Shown piece by piece: positions 45,775 through 56,846 of a DNA stretch of 64,000 bases. This DNA is from Taxillus chinensis (Eukaryota > Streptophyta > Magnoliopsida > Santalales > Loranthaceae). Position 1 is the first letter of the stretch. Each line of letters starts with the position of its first letter. The notes under the pieces are model-generated. The model saw only the letters and a program-made list of their open reading frames with translations. It searched no databases and had not been told where the DNA came from. The translations under genes and the position numbers were made by a program. The stretch spans positions 51,218,400 through 51,282,399 of the forward strand of contig CM042092.1 of the NCBI GenBank assembly GCA_023512835.1, given 5' to 3'.

Positions 45775-47220
45775 ATGGAAAATTCATGGGAAGCCAGGGT
45801 AACAGACTGTTTGAATACCGTTTATCTGCTGTTTTCAGCCTATCTCGTCTTCGTAATGCAGCTTGGCTTCGCTATGCTCTGTGCCGGTTCCGTCCGAGCC
45901 AAAAATGTCATGAACATAATGCTCTCAAACGTGGTTGATGCAGCCGTGGGCAGCATCTCCTACTACCTCTTCGGTTTCGCATTCGCGTTCGGTGTCGGCT
46001 CAGACTCGAACCCCTTCATCGGCTCCCGCTACTTTGCCCTCTCAGAAATTCCAAACACCACTTATGACTACAGCTTCTTCCTCTTCCAATGGGCCTTCGC
46101 CATTGCCGTAGCTGGAATCACCAGCGGGTCCATAGCCGAGCGAACCCAATTCACCGCATACCTTATCTTCTCGTTCTTCCTGACCGGGTTCGTGTACCCG
46201 GTCGTGGCTCACTGGGTTTGGTCATCAACGGGGTGGCTCAGCCCGAGCTCAACGACCACCTTGCTGTTTGGCTCCGGCGCCATTGACTTCGCGGGGAGCG
46301 GGGTGGTACACTTGGTGGGCGGGATCGCCGGATTATGGGGCTCCTTCGTAGAAGGCCCACGGGTTGGCCGGTTTGACGCCTTCGGGCGACCGGTGCCGAT
46401 GCGAGGGCACAATGCCACCCTGGTCGTGCTTGGAACTTTCTTGCTTTGGTTCGGGTGGTTCGGGTTCAATCCCGGGTCTTTCGACAAAATTCTCGTGGCT
46501 TACCCCGCCGGAAAAAGCGGTGAAGGCAATTGGATCGGAGTTGGCCGGACCGCCGTCACGACCACCTTAGCCGGTTCGACCGCCGGGATGGTGACGATGT
46601 TCGGCCGCCGCCTCCTCGTGGGGCACTGGGACGGTTTGGATGTGTGCAACGGGGTACTCGCGGGCTTCGTGGCGATCACTTCTGGCTGCTCCGTCGTTGA
46701 GCCTTGGGCCGCAATGGTGTGTGGGTTTTTCGCAGCGTGGGTCTTGATTGGGCTCAACGCGTTGTCCCTGAAGCTACAGTTCGATGACCCATTAGAGGCG
46801 GCCCAGCTCCACGGCGGGTGCGGCGCGTGGGGGCTGCTGTTCACGGGCCTGTTCGCCAAGGAGGAGTTTGTGAATCAAGTGTATTATGATGGATCGAGCG
46901 AGAGTGGCATTGGTATCGGTGTCGGAATCGGTGCGTCGGCGTCGTCGTCTACTCATCGACCATACGGCGTCGTTATGGGGGGAGGGTGGGGGCTGTTTGG
47001 GGCTCAAGTGGTTGAGGTTGTGGCTATTGTAGGGTGGGTGAGCGTGACGATGGGACCTCTGTTCTACGCGCTGCATAGGCTTGGGATTCTGAGAATCTCG
47101 GCGGAAGAGGAAGTTGCGGGGCTTGATGTCTCCAGGCACGGAGGGCGCGCGTACGTGGCACATCCGGATGACGACCATCCTCGCTTTTACGCTGATTATG
47201 CACGGATGGAACGGGAGTAG
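45775..47220 (+). CDS. AMT1: AMT1-type ammonium transporter, intronless
   Basis: 481 residues, one exon, as usual for plant AMT1 genes. It imports ammonium across the plasma membrane as a trimer with eleven membrane helices per subunit. Start ATG 45775 ([11 protein letters not shown]) was chosen because homology begins there; the frame is open to 45529, but that part is unlike the family. The short N-terminus before [20 protein letters not shown] resembles the AMT1;3 subgroup of Solanaceae. The signature [20 protein letters not shown] is at 171-190. The twin pore histidines are H179 and H346 (AAQLHGGCG), the conserved Asp is D171, and [20 protein letters not shown] is at 104-123. The cytosolic tail [12 protein letters not shown] (449-460) is the allosteric switch; Ser453 sits where AtAMT1;1 has regulatory Thr460. 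Odd feature: a Gly/Ser-rich insert at 371-393. Confidence 0.96.
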   Translation: MENSWEARVTDCLNTVYLLFSAYLVFVMQLGFAMLCAGSVRAKNVMNIMLSNVVDAAVGSISYYLFGFAFAFGVGSDSNPFIGSRYFALSEIPNTTYDYSFFLFQWAFAIAVAGITSGSIAERTQFTAYLIFSFFLTGFVYPVVAHWVWSSTGWLSPSSTTTLLFGSGAIDFAGSGVVHLVGGIAGLWGSFVEGPRVGRFDAFGRPVPMRGHNATLVVLGTFLLWFGWFGFNPGSFDKILVAYPAGKSGEGNWIGVGRTAVTTTLAGSTAGMVTMFGRRLLVGHWDGLDVCNGVLAGFVAITSGCSVVEPWAAMVCGFFAAWVLIGLNALSLKLQFDDPLEAAQLHGGCGAWGLLFTGLFAKEEFVNQVYYDGSSESGIGIGVGIGASASSSTHRPYGVVMGGGWGLFGAQVVEVVAIVGWVSVTMGPLFYALHRLGILRISAEEEVAGLDVSRHGGRAYVAHPDDDHPRFYADYARMERE

Positions 47221-47458
47221 CAGCCGGTGGCATACATTTATTCCTACATTCTATTTATATTTGTCTTGTTGTTGGTTACACTACGTTTTCTTTTTATTGG
47301 AATTGTATGAACCTGTGAGACCGTTTGTTCCGTTGTATTAGTCTTCGCATTCAACGAAACACAATGAAAGATCGTCTGTTTATGAAACTGTTGGTTTCAA
47401 CATGGTAATGGCACCTAAAATTATATATATTATTTGAGACAATAACTTGACACTAATT

Positions 47459-47929
47459 TGATAAAGACCTTGCGCTATTCACGAGAAGCAGTATTGAAGA
47501 CGAAGCTCGCTACGTGTCTTGCCTTGATGAACAAGTTTTTTGCTTCGTCTAGAAGTCTTTCCATATATTTACTTTTCTTATCGTATTAGAAGTCTTTCCT
47601 TTTTATTTACTTTCCTTTATTTAATTTGCATTAGTATTTCCTTTTTATTACTTTCCTTTATTTAATTAGGATATTTTGGTATTTTACTTTAGTTTCCTAA
47701 TTGTATTAAGTTTCCAATTCCTAGTTACTGGTTTGCCTATAAATAGGCCTTGCATTCAGATGTAATAAATCATTGAAGAGTGTTTTTACCAATAATAAAC
47801 TCTCATATTAGAGGTTTATTCTTATTTCGACTTTTCCAGTTTAATACTTGAATCGCTTGGGCTAGGGTTTGGGTAAATTCTGTTATCCATCTCTAGATTG
47901 TTGTTGGATCCTAATCAAGGTCCTCAACA
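47459..47929 (+). repeat. 5' LTR of small element
   Basis: TGATAAAGACC to CTCAACA, 471 bp. TATA box TATAAATAGG at 47738-47747 and AATAAA-like signals near 47765 and 47792. About 1% different from the right LTR, so a recent insertion. Confidence 0.9.
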
Positions 47930-47996
47930 ATTTGGTGATTTCATTGAGAGATCCTCATTAAGATTTCTCAATTTTATCTCGCGTTCTTTATCAGCA

Positions 47997-48935
47997 ATGA
48001 CGGAGGAGGCGGCAAGGACGAACATGCAACGATTTGAAGCCCTGGAGAATTCCATGACAGAGCTTTCGACAACTTTAACAAAGATGGTTCGATTCCAAGA
48101 CAGAATCAATCAGAAAATTGATCGATTATTTGCATGCAAGGGAAAAGATCCTATAAGATGTAGACGAACTCAAGGAGATGATCGTAGGTCACGACAAACT
48201 TCACAGGAGGTGAAAGATATTTCAAGCGTTGAAGATGAACCATGTTTTCAGAGCTCACAAGGATCACAACATGAGGCTGAGTTCCCATCTAGTGACTTAT
48301 CTAAAGGGATTGGCGACCCAACTCCAACTTTAGAGTTCTTAATCCCTCTGACTTCTTTTGGTCAACCGATCGTGGTGGATAATGCCCAAATCGAAGTCAA
48401 TAAGGCTGTCACCGTCGAAGACTCTCTCAGTAACATGATCCTTTTCTTTGATGATGCCCAGTTTGGTGGTGCCCTCGACGCAAGGCGCACCCAATTTATA
48501 ATTGTTCCCAACAATGTGGCCTTCATAATTGGACCAATTGACACTCAACCCCACCAGGCCACGACTTTCTGTTATCACTCCATACTATCTCTATGTGCCA
48601 AAGTATTCCACAATCCAGAGATGTATGCAGAATTCATGATAGATCCGAGATCTACTCCTTTTTTGTTTTTACAGCAGCCTAATTTTGTGACAGTGAGGCA
48701 GGAGATTCACACAAGAAAGGAAGTCAGGAAATTTATAAAGGATTATGGGTTTCTGGGATTAATGGGGCGCTCTACTTTAGATGTAGAACAGTTTCCCCAA
48801 TTTTCCCTTGAGGACAAGGGAAATTTCGAAGGGTGGGGGAATGATAAAGACCTTGCGCTATTCACGAGAAGCAGTATTGAAGACGAAGCCCGCTACGTGT
48901 CTTGCCTTGATGAACAAGTCTTTTGCTTCGTCTAG
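47997..48935 (+). CDS. Gag-like protein of small element
   Basis: 312 residues from ATG 47997 (MTEEAARTNMQRFEALENS). The frame is open from 47898, inside the LTR, but starting there would cross the PBS region. Residues 1-45 form a coiled coil (TELSTTLTKMVRFQDRINQKIDRL) of the kind found at the N-terminus of gypsy gag proteins. The remainder has no domain I recognise and no CCHC knuckle. The last ~30 residues are encoded by the 3' LTR. The ORF is intact and the element young, so it may still be expressed and moved in trans. An alternative is a captured host fragment. Confidence 0.6.
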   Translation: MTEEAARTNMQRFEALENSMTELSTTLTKMVRFQDRINQKIDRLFACKGKDPIRCRRTQGDDRRSRQTSQEVKDISSVEDEPCFQSSQGSQHEAEFPSSDLSKGIGDPTPTLEFLIPLTSFGQPIVVDNAQIEVNKAVTVEDSLSNMILFFDDAQFGGALDARRTQFIIVPNNVAFIIGPIDTQPHQATTFCYHSILSLCAKVFHNPEMYAEFMIDPRSTPFLFLQQPNFVTVRQEIHTRKEVRKFIKDYGFLGLMGRSTLDVEQFPQFSLEDKGNFEGWGNDKDLALFTRSSIEDEARYVSCLDEQVFCFV

Positions 48936-49312
48936 AAGTCTTTCCATATATTTACTTTTCTTATCGTATTAGAAGTCTTTCCTTTTTATTTACTTTCCTT
49001 TATTTAATTTGCATTAGTATTTCCTTTTTATTACTTTCCTTTATTTAATTAGGGTATTTTGGTATTTTACTTTAGTTTCCTAATTGTATTAAGTTTCCAA
49101 TTCCTAGTTACTGGTTTGCCTATAAATAGGCCTTGCATTCAGATGTAATAAATCATTGAAGAGTGTTTTTACCAATAATAAACTCTCATATTAAAGGTTT
49201 ATTCTTATTTCGGCTTTTCCAGTTTAATACTTGAATCGCTTGGGCTAGGGTTTGGGTAAATTCTGTTATCCATCTCTAGATTGTTGTTGGATCCTAATCA
49301 AGGTCCTCAACA
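48842..49312 (+). repeat. 3' LTR of small element
   Basis: 471 bp, same ends as the left copy. It is directly preceded by the purine tract GAAGGGTGGGGGAA (48828-48841). Its first 94 bases contain the end of the internal ORF. Confidence 0.9.
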
Positions 49313-49858
49313 GTGTGATTGATAGCACCGGTAACTTGTCGGGAGGTTTTAAATAATAACCATGTTTTATGTTTTATGTTTCCGTGCAATTGGTTCCAAA
49401 TTTCTAATGTGGCCAGCAAATTTAAATAAAATGTGTGTTTCAACTTTCTGTAACTCAAATTGGGGTTTATTTATATTTTTCTTCATTTTCATGCGGATCA
49501 AATATACATGGGGCACACGACCCACGACCCTTATCGTGCAGTGTACAGCAGTTGGTCACACCCCAGTCATGGAGTGGCGAGACCCAACTCTTGCAAAATG
49601 CGACCACGTTGTTATTATTAGGTTATGAGCTCAATCAATAAGTGGTCCCATTATATGCAATGTGAGAGTATACATAGGCTTGACTTTTCATTATTTCCGC
49701 AAGTTTGTTATTTGGCTCATTGGTATTGCACGCTCTATAAAAAGAATAGCCAATGGATTGAATGAGATAGGTAGAATTATAATTTTCCAATAACTTAACT
49801 CTTTTTTTCTCTCTTCTTCTCTCCCAAGTTTTCTTTTCTTTCGGACGAATATATCACT

Positions 49859-49870
49859 TGGTATCAGAAC
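49859..49870 (+). other. Primer-binding site of gypsy element I
   Basis: TGGTATCAGAAC two bases after the LTR end ATATCA. It matches the start of the tRNA-Met PBS for ten bases. Confidence 0.65.
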
Positions 49871-50314
49871 ATCAATCCATAGAAACGCAAACTAAATCAA
49901 ATGCCGAATTACAAAGTGAAGTCAATGAGGTTTTGACTCGTCACGAGTCAGAATACGAAAGCATCAAGGATCAGTTCGGAAACGTAAACCAAATAGCCAA
50001 GGTTGACTCTACTTTGCAAGTTATCATTGAGGAGTTGAAGGCTCTCCACACTGTTACCCTAAGAAGGTCTAGTGATTTCAATGACAGACTGTTACTAGCA
50101 GAGGAGGCTACTGCCAACTACATCTCGGACGACCAGATAACCACCAGTATCACTAACAGGACCAACATAAAGGCCAACTTAAGCTCTCATTTCCCATGTT
50201 TGGAGGTGGTGATCCCCATAGATGGATTTATAAATCCGAACAATATTTCGAATTTAAAGGAGTCAACCCCCATCAGTGAGTGCAACTAGTATCCTTTCAT
50301 CTGGAGGGTGTAAC
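49871..50314 (+). pseudogene. gag: Gag N-terminal part of gypsy element I
   Basis: Coiled-coil N-terminus (NAELQSEVNEVLTRHESEYE, IIEELKALHTVTL), then, after a frameshift near 50180, the start of the capsid domain (GGGDPHRWIYKSEQYFEF pattern) with stops. It ends FHLEGV exactly at the GTAAC insertion site of the next element and resumes at 58818 with TLQWYRWFTKYQGQLLWDEF. Confidence 0.75.
50310..50314 (+). repeat. Target-site duplication of element J, left
   Basis: GTAAC; identical to 58818-58822. It lies inside the gag of gypsy element I. Confidence 0.93.
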
Positions 50315-50834
50315 TGTCACGCCCCGGATTTCCAACCCGAGGAAACCGGTACGTGACTCCCCATTCACCCACACGGAGGGCAATGGGGTTGGATTACCGG
50401 ATGCCACACAAGCAAGTCTAACAATTACAATAAATCAAATAAGCCACATCTTTATTTAATTCCAAAACATCAAAGGTTCACAAAACAACCAAGTCCCTGA
50501 TTACAGTTCAATCCCTTAGTACATTCCCCTCCCTGGGGTTACATAAATCATAAAAGTACATTACTGAAATGAACAATAAAGTTGAGAGGGTCTTCCACCT
50601 TGGTGTATCCACCTAACGCCTGTAAGTTCCTGGAAAACAAACAAACACAGTAGGAGGGGTGAGCAACCACAGCTCAGTAGGGATCATGTCTCCCCAACCC
50701 ATCCCATGTTCCTAGCATCTACATGCCATGTGTACAAGTGCAGTGTTGTGTTACAATAATTTCAACAAACATAATAACAACCACATCAACAATTTACAAT
50801 CCTCCACCGCCACACAGGCTAACACTTTAACCAC

Positions 50835-50970
50835 AAGTGATTTAACCGCCTCTTCAGGCCAAGTGATTTAACCGCCTCTTAAGGCCAAGTGATTTAACCG
50901 CCTCTTCAGGCCAAGTGATTTAACCGCCTCTTCGAAGTGAGCCGAAGTGATTTAACCGCCTCTTCAGGCC
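50835..50970 (+). repeat. 26 bp tandem repeat, five units
   Basis: Unit AAGTGATTTAACCGCCTCTT plus CAGGCC, five copies; the fourth has a TCGAAGTGAGCCG variant tail. Confidence 0.9.
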
Positions 50971-51491
50971 AAGTACCACAATCAAGCACACAACACACAT
51001 GGTCACTCAAGCATACAACCAAACACTTGGTGTGCACCCGTTCACAAGCGCACAAACCCAACCATTCAGGCCATAGAGCAAACATCCAAGATACATACAT
51101 ACACTAAACCACAAGTCCAGTCACACGGACATATTACCAAACACTTAATGGGCATATACACACAGCTAAGTTCACACAGGCATTTCATCAAACATGTAGC
51201 AGGCATGTCGTACAGGCATTTTATCAAACACTTTTCATGCATCACACAAACACCGAAACACCAAAATCGCCATTGAAGGCCAACATTCATATAGGAGGTC
51301 ACACCTATATGAATTTACATATAAATAATATAACGATGTAACTCCTATTCGCCCTAGGACCCTAGGACAGAGGAGGATTTAGGAAGAACAGAATCCCTAC
51401 CTTGAAAACGTCCTCCGGCTCTTGCTTCCACGCTAGACGTTGTCTTCCCCACGCACGACGCTCCGGCGAGAAGCCGGAGCCTCTCCTTCCT

Positions 51492-51541
<50 letters not shown>

Positions 51542-51606
51542 CGACGGCCGAAAAGAACCCTAAACCTAAAACAGAGGGCTTCTCCTCCTTATATAGACAA
51601 CACAAC

Positions 51607-51666
51607 ATCAAAACGACGTAGTTTTGATTAAGTGAATCCCAAAGATCAAAACGACGTAGTTTTGAT
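51607..51666. promoter_or_regulatory. Two palindromes upstream of element J TATA box
   Basis: Two 22-base inverted repeats, ATCAAAAC-GACGTA-GTTTTGAT, at 51607-51628 and 51645-51666. They lie 10-70 bp upstream of the TATA box on the transcribed strand. Repeated in the right LTR at 58195-58216 and 58232-58253. Confidence 0.75.
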
Positions 51667-52231
51667 CACACAAGTTAGCACCTTTCCGCACCCATATAGG
51701 CCAAAATACTTAGAATTTCAACATGGTTCTTTGGAGAAAGTTCATTAGAATGACAAAACCAAGGGAACCATGCAAAAATATGCTTGCACGCCAATTTGCA
51801 CGCCAATTCCCCAATTGGCGTGCAGCTCCAAATGCACTCAAACTTCACCACAAGTCTCCTTGCATCTTGTAGAGGCCTGAGGAGCAAAAATATGCTTGCA
51901 CGTGAAATGGGTGAATTCATGTTCAGCTCCAAATGCTCTGAAATTTCTGTGGTAGATAGAGGACCTCATTCTAAGAAACTTTTGTTCTTGCACGCCAATT
52001 GTTTGAGGCCATCTACCCTATCAAAAGTGAGCTCCAAGATCAGCCAAAACAACTTAAAACCGCCTTGTATACGCATAACATCTTCCTAGGGCATAAAGGT
52101 ACGTTACCACTTGTCACATGCACCTCCCAAAAGTCCCCTCTTGGGCTCATCTCTTACCTCACACTTGTGCACCAACATCCAAGGTGTTTGTGGTTAACTT
52201 CTTACACATGGGTTACACACGGGTCATTACA

Positions 52232-52245
52232 TCCTCTCCCCCCTT
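52232..52245 (-). other. Polypurine tract of element J
   Basis: The minus strand reads AAGGGGGGAGAGGA, ending at the 3' LTR start TGTAATGACCC. Confidence 0.88.
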
Positions 52246-52249
52246 AAAA

Positions 52250-53100
52250 CTTTTCGTCCTCGAAAAGAAATGACGTACGAGGAAAACAAACACAAGCTAC
52301 CCATTTGCCACCCGGCAAGCCACAACACCCAAATGGGTCATACACCGCGCACAAGACATAACAAAGACATAACAAGGTACCACTATAATCCATAACCACA
52401 TGCCTCACAATAATGCATATAACACATATCCGCATGTCGCAAATACACATCTCAAAACACATCACAATGAAGAACATATGTCTAAAAGACAAAACCAATA
52501 CACCAAATCATACACAACTAATACAAGAAAACACATCACAATCCTTGGCCAACAGCCACCAACAGCCACCTCCCACTCTTAAGGTTGTTCGTCCTCGAAC
52601 AACGCTGGGTGTTGCTCACGCATCATGGACTCACATTCCATGTCTCCGCCGCAGACGTGTCGGCCCCTAAAAGACAACACACCTTCCAAAATGCACATGC
52701 TGAGGCACATCGCCCACAACCATTCACATACCCGTGACCGAAGATATCACACCATAACACACATGAAGGTACGTACCCACGGACCCAATACAACACAAGA
52801 TGATAGGGAAACACATATTCGAATCTCACAAACAACCATTGTTCTCCTCACCTAACACATGTCACAAGTATTCACATGTCACGACAAGATAAGACATATA
52901 CGCCCATCACTAACACGTTTAACAGATCACATAGGTCACGGAGAGCAACTCACATCATAAACACCACCACAAGGAACAACTCACAAACAAAACACTACTA
53001 CACGTTTAACGTTCCACTGCCCATTCACCATCATTATAAACTCATCCGCAGGGAGTGTCCTCACAACCTTCCCACCTTTGGACTTTTCGTCCCCGAAAAG
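52250..53100. repeat. Three hairpins of CG..TCCT..CG type in element J
   Basis: Perfect 7-base arms around TCCT or TCCC: CTTTTCGTCCTCGAAAAG (52250-52267), TTGTTCGTCCTCGAACAA (52585-52602) and CTTTTCGTCCCCGAAAAG (53083-53100). The first two are followed or preceded by PPT-like sequence, so they look like duplicated end-of-pol/PPT segments of a gypsy ancestor. Confidence 0.7.
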
Positions 53101-56100
53101 AGGAAGCAGGTAGTAAACATCACGAGAAGACAACGCATGGGAGCAAGTCTGACAATAGTGAGGTCGAGAAACCTCCCACAAATTCGCTAAGACCCCAACA
53201 ACCGAACAAGGCCAACACCATTAGCCTACGCGCGTCATAATAGAACCAACACTCCCCAATTAACGGTACCCCAACAAGAACCCGCGACACCCCGGATGTA
53301 GACCTCACCCTTACAACTAGCACCAGGAGGCCACAATGAAAACAAATAAACGGGATAAGAGCATGATGTAAACCACAATCACGGTGCCACATTTGATATC
53401 ACCACAAGAAGACCGAGATCACAACTGAATCCCCTCACGCGAACGTAGAACGGGCTTAGGGATCCGAAGAATACATCTGCTAGCAAGCCACATTAAAACC
53501 CAACCAGCACCAATGATGGCTTGCCACACTGACAATCCAGGACACAACTATACTAGGATGAAGTTTCCATTCGGTTACGATCAACATGATGCCCAATGGA
53601 GCCCAGGGATGACAAATTCAGTACCAGACACAACCACGGCAAGACTAAAAACTACGATCGGGCTAACACTAGTCACCAACGGTGAGAATCTACCAAAGAA
53701 TCCCATGAACCGAACGCCACACAAATAACACCTCTCCGACTACGGTCGGATAGGGATCCACCAAGGTCCCACACGACCTTCACGAATTGAGGCTTCGTTA
53801 CAACCCAAGTGATAACGCCTTACTCGATCGGCGAGACATTCCATGCGATAGGAATCCTTTGACGATGGGTAGGTACCAACAACATAGTTCTCTCCACCAT
53901 GGAAAACTCTCCTACCTGCAACATGACAACAACGGAATCCTCTCGTGTCACCACTCACAGGTCACAAGGGAATCTCCCACCATCTCCGCCATACCAACCA
54001 TCACGTTCTATTCCTACACACCAATGAAACACTCAAATGGGCCAAGAAATACTCAGGCTTTAACCTCGCTTTAATGTGGTCACTACAATTCCTCCGGGTA
54101 GGCATAAGAAACAAGAAATGCAAACTCCTGATTCGGGACTTCCACGTTACTCCCAAACACCCCAACACCTTGATGGCATGAACCATCTCACTTACCCCGT
54201 TATACCGCACATGAAAGGTTTCCAAGGAGTACGGATGGAGGTCATCCGTCTACCACCACCGCTCTAAAACATACACCTTTGTGACATCTGTCCGACATAA
54301 ATCTCTCCTCAAGGAGTAGCACTAACACCCCGTCCAAGCAAAAATGTCACAACCGACTCAACTCGGGCATCAAACAACCTTTTTCCAAGACAACAACACT
54401 TTAATATTTAGCTTAGCCGGCCATCGCACTAGACAAGGTATAACATACACAACATCACCTAGAACACTCTCCTTCATCCTCACACCACATTTAATATTCT
54501 AATACACTACACCTCATCCTTCTCTACGCACATGTCACAACACCCACATGTAGTAACTCGTTGTATACCTTTACCACGAATGCAATACATACAACAACAC
54601 AATACCAAATTTCCAGCACCTTTGCAACACAAGCAATGGAACACAAGACACCTGACGAGCGAACGTACCAGCCTTACACCTTCTCTCCTCCTCTAAGCCT
54701 ACTCCCACAAGATACGAACCGAAGGAATAGCCCTACCACGCAAAAGCACACCCTTAGTCCTTAGAGAAAGATAGCCCGAACAAGGCCTGCCAAATCTCAC
54801 TTGCTTACCTCTTTTTACCAAGTTGATGCACCGGGCATAACCCTCAAAACCCACTCATAGCCGATAGTTGAGCTCCGAACACTTCACATTTTACACGTGT
54901 GCATCCCCATTTCACAACATGTTCTAAGAACATCACTCATGGTCTTTCACACTCGACAAACATGACACATGGCCACCGCTTGACCATCCGAGAACCCAAG
55001 AACACCCATATAGTTATTAACCAGAACTTGCAACGACCACTCTAGCCAACAAGATAACGCTTCAAAGACTCTAAGAGCAGGCTATACTAGCCGCGTTTTC
55101 CCCTCAACCACAACGCTTGGAAAAGAAAGGTAACCATAGGAATATCCCTTTTAAGTAGTACTCCAACACACACCTCTATCCGTTGAAGAACATATTTCTA
55201 TTAATCAAGGTTGCCAAGGGGGTGTCACACAATAACTCACAAGCCATCACCTCACACCTCAAGCTCTACTAGCTAGCCAGTCTAAATTCCCTCCCACTAG
55301 AAAAAGGGTTGCCTACAAGATTTGGTTACTTTGATTATCCACATGTGCCAAAATTAAATATCACTCACTTATAAAATCAACACCCAGATACTCATTAGTT
55401 ACTTATTATTCTTCTAGCGTTATAAATCTATATTTACTCTTTTTACTTATTTATTCCCTAACAGGTCACCAACCACATCCATTCGAAATGCTAACTCAAA
55501 CGGGACATGATAAAGTCCACCCTGCCTCACATAACTAGTACGAGACTCAACCGACAACCCACCAAAGGGGCACGATACCACCAATGAAGTTCTGTCTTGC
55601 TTTTCCACCTGGCCTCACTGGGTAGTCCTCCTGCCTCCAAATCGGGACTCGGCGTTGAGCTTTACCCCTAGCTCGCCGAGCCGGTCCCCTAACATCACTC
55701 CCGACCGTACGAAGACGTCCTACTTTTCCACGAGGTAACACCGGTCGCTTCTTGGCACACTCTCTGTTCCAGGGCCCCTGCTATCCACAACAAGCGTAAT
55801 CTTTTGAGAAACAGGACTCAAACGGGAGTGTTGAGGGCTGACAGCTCCCGGCGTACCTCGCTCCTGATCAGTTGTCGAATTGCATCCCTCACCTCTGGAA
55901 TAATCGAGCTCAAGACGCCAACCTCTGCCGTGATTAGTCTATCACCTTCACTGCAGCTCTCTCACTTGCCCAACCTGGGTCGCGGCCTCCTCTCGTTACC
56001 TCAATAGTCGCACGGCTTATAGTTTCCGAAACATTGGTTAAGCGAAAAGGTAGCGCTCCTGATTAACACTAAATGATCTCAACAATCGCGAGACCACTAC

Positions 56101-56827
56101 CGACTAAGCAGCTTAAGCTATAACACGCATTATGACCACACAAGTCCATAGGTTCACATTTAACAGACTATACCAATTTTTACATTCCATTGCATTGCTC
56201 ATAACCACGCTTATTTCACACAGGTACCAAACAAATCACATGATCAACTATTCACGAACACCAAACAAATCACATTTTAATTTTTTTTTTTTTTAACAAG
56301 TTCACAAGCCTCAAGTTTCCAAGCACACGTTTCAATTCCACAATTTCTTTTCCATGTTTTCATGCTCGAACCATCACAAAATTTCAGAGTTGCACAATTG
56401 AAACTTTATCATGTTCAAACCTTTTATCCATGCAATTACACACACCGCACACATTTCGGTTCTCATTAAACCACATTGCACAAGCATCCATTCCATAAGC
56501 ACACGGTTCGGTTAAACAAGGACCTTTCCTTGTAGTCATGCTCAAGGTACTTCAAATAAAATCGAGTTGCACGTTCTCACCTTATCACATTATTCATATT
56601 TTTCTTTTATCACAATTAAAATTTTCACAGGTATCCACACCTTCACATATAACAACCAATGCAACTAGTGCCCTAATGCCAATGCATGCAAATCCTACCA
56701 CAAGACTGGACTACCCCAAGTACACCTTGGAGGCTCCAAGAGGACCGTGTTGATCAGGCACGTCCCTCCAGGCTCCTCCAAAGGACCCAAGATAACCAAG
56801 TCCGCCCACTACCCTAGGCCAACTAGA
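52268..56827 (-). other. Interior of element J, no recognisable gene
   Basis: 4.6 kb rich in CAC/ACA words. No gag, protease, RT or integrase motifs were found on either strand. Open frames are short (at most about 100 codons) and not domain-like. There is a 16-base T run near 56279-56294. Confidence 0.65.
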
Positions 56828-56843
56828 CCATGCTCTGATACCA
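56828..56843 (-). other. Primer-binding site of element J (tRNA-Met type)
   Basis: The minus strand reads TGGTATCAGAGCATGG three bases inside the 5' LTR. Confidence 0.88.
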
Positions 56844-56846
56844 TAT

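Larger units (their letters stand above)
47459..49312 (+). mobile_element. Small non-autonomous LTR element with gag-like ORF (TR-GAG-like), 1854 bp
   Basis: Two 471 bp LTRs (47459-47929 and 48842-49312) differ at five positions, all transitions. A 912 bp interior holds one ORF. A PPT precedes the right LTR. There is no RT, integrase or protease. The flanking five bases differ (TAATT and GTGTG), so there is no target duplication; recombination between copies is possible. It lies about 240 bp downstream of the AMT1 stop. Confidence 0.88.
49314..50314 (+). mobile_element. Degenerate gypsy element I, left part (5' LTR and gag start)
   Basis: A probable 5' LTR (left edge uncertain, possibly 49314; right edge 49856) has TATA box TATAAAAAG at 49736-49744. 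It is followed by a tRNA-Met-like PBS TGGTATCAGAAC (49859-49870) and the gag start. The gag continues at 58818 after an 8.5 kb insertion. No 3' LTR is in the window. Confidence 0.7.
50315..52231 (-). repeat. 3' LTR of element J
   Basis: Starts TGTCACGCCCCGGATTTCC and ends GTCATTACA on the plus strand. Contains a 26 bp tandem repeat (50835-50970), a (CT)n run at 51495-51539, a minus-strand TATA box CTATATAAGG (51588-51597), two palindromes (51607-51628 and 51645-51666) and U3 hairpin modules (51780-52000). Confidence 0.92.

Noticed and set aside
47898..47996. Longer start of the small element's ORF
   Set aside because: It would begin inside the 5' LTR and cross the primer-binding region; ATG 47997 starts the coiled coil.
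49362..49641. Two short plus-strand frames
   Set aside because: No domain; they lie in the probable LTR of gypsy element I.
51354..51611. Arg/Glu-repeat frames at 51354-51611 and 57936-58199
   Set aside because: Translation of a (CT)n microsatellite in both LTRs of element J.
52876..56007. Short frames in the interior of element J as host genes
   Set aside because: All under about 105 codons, no domains, biased by CAC/ACA-rich composition.
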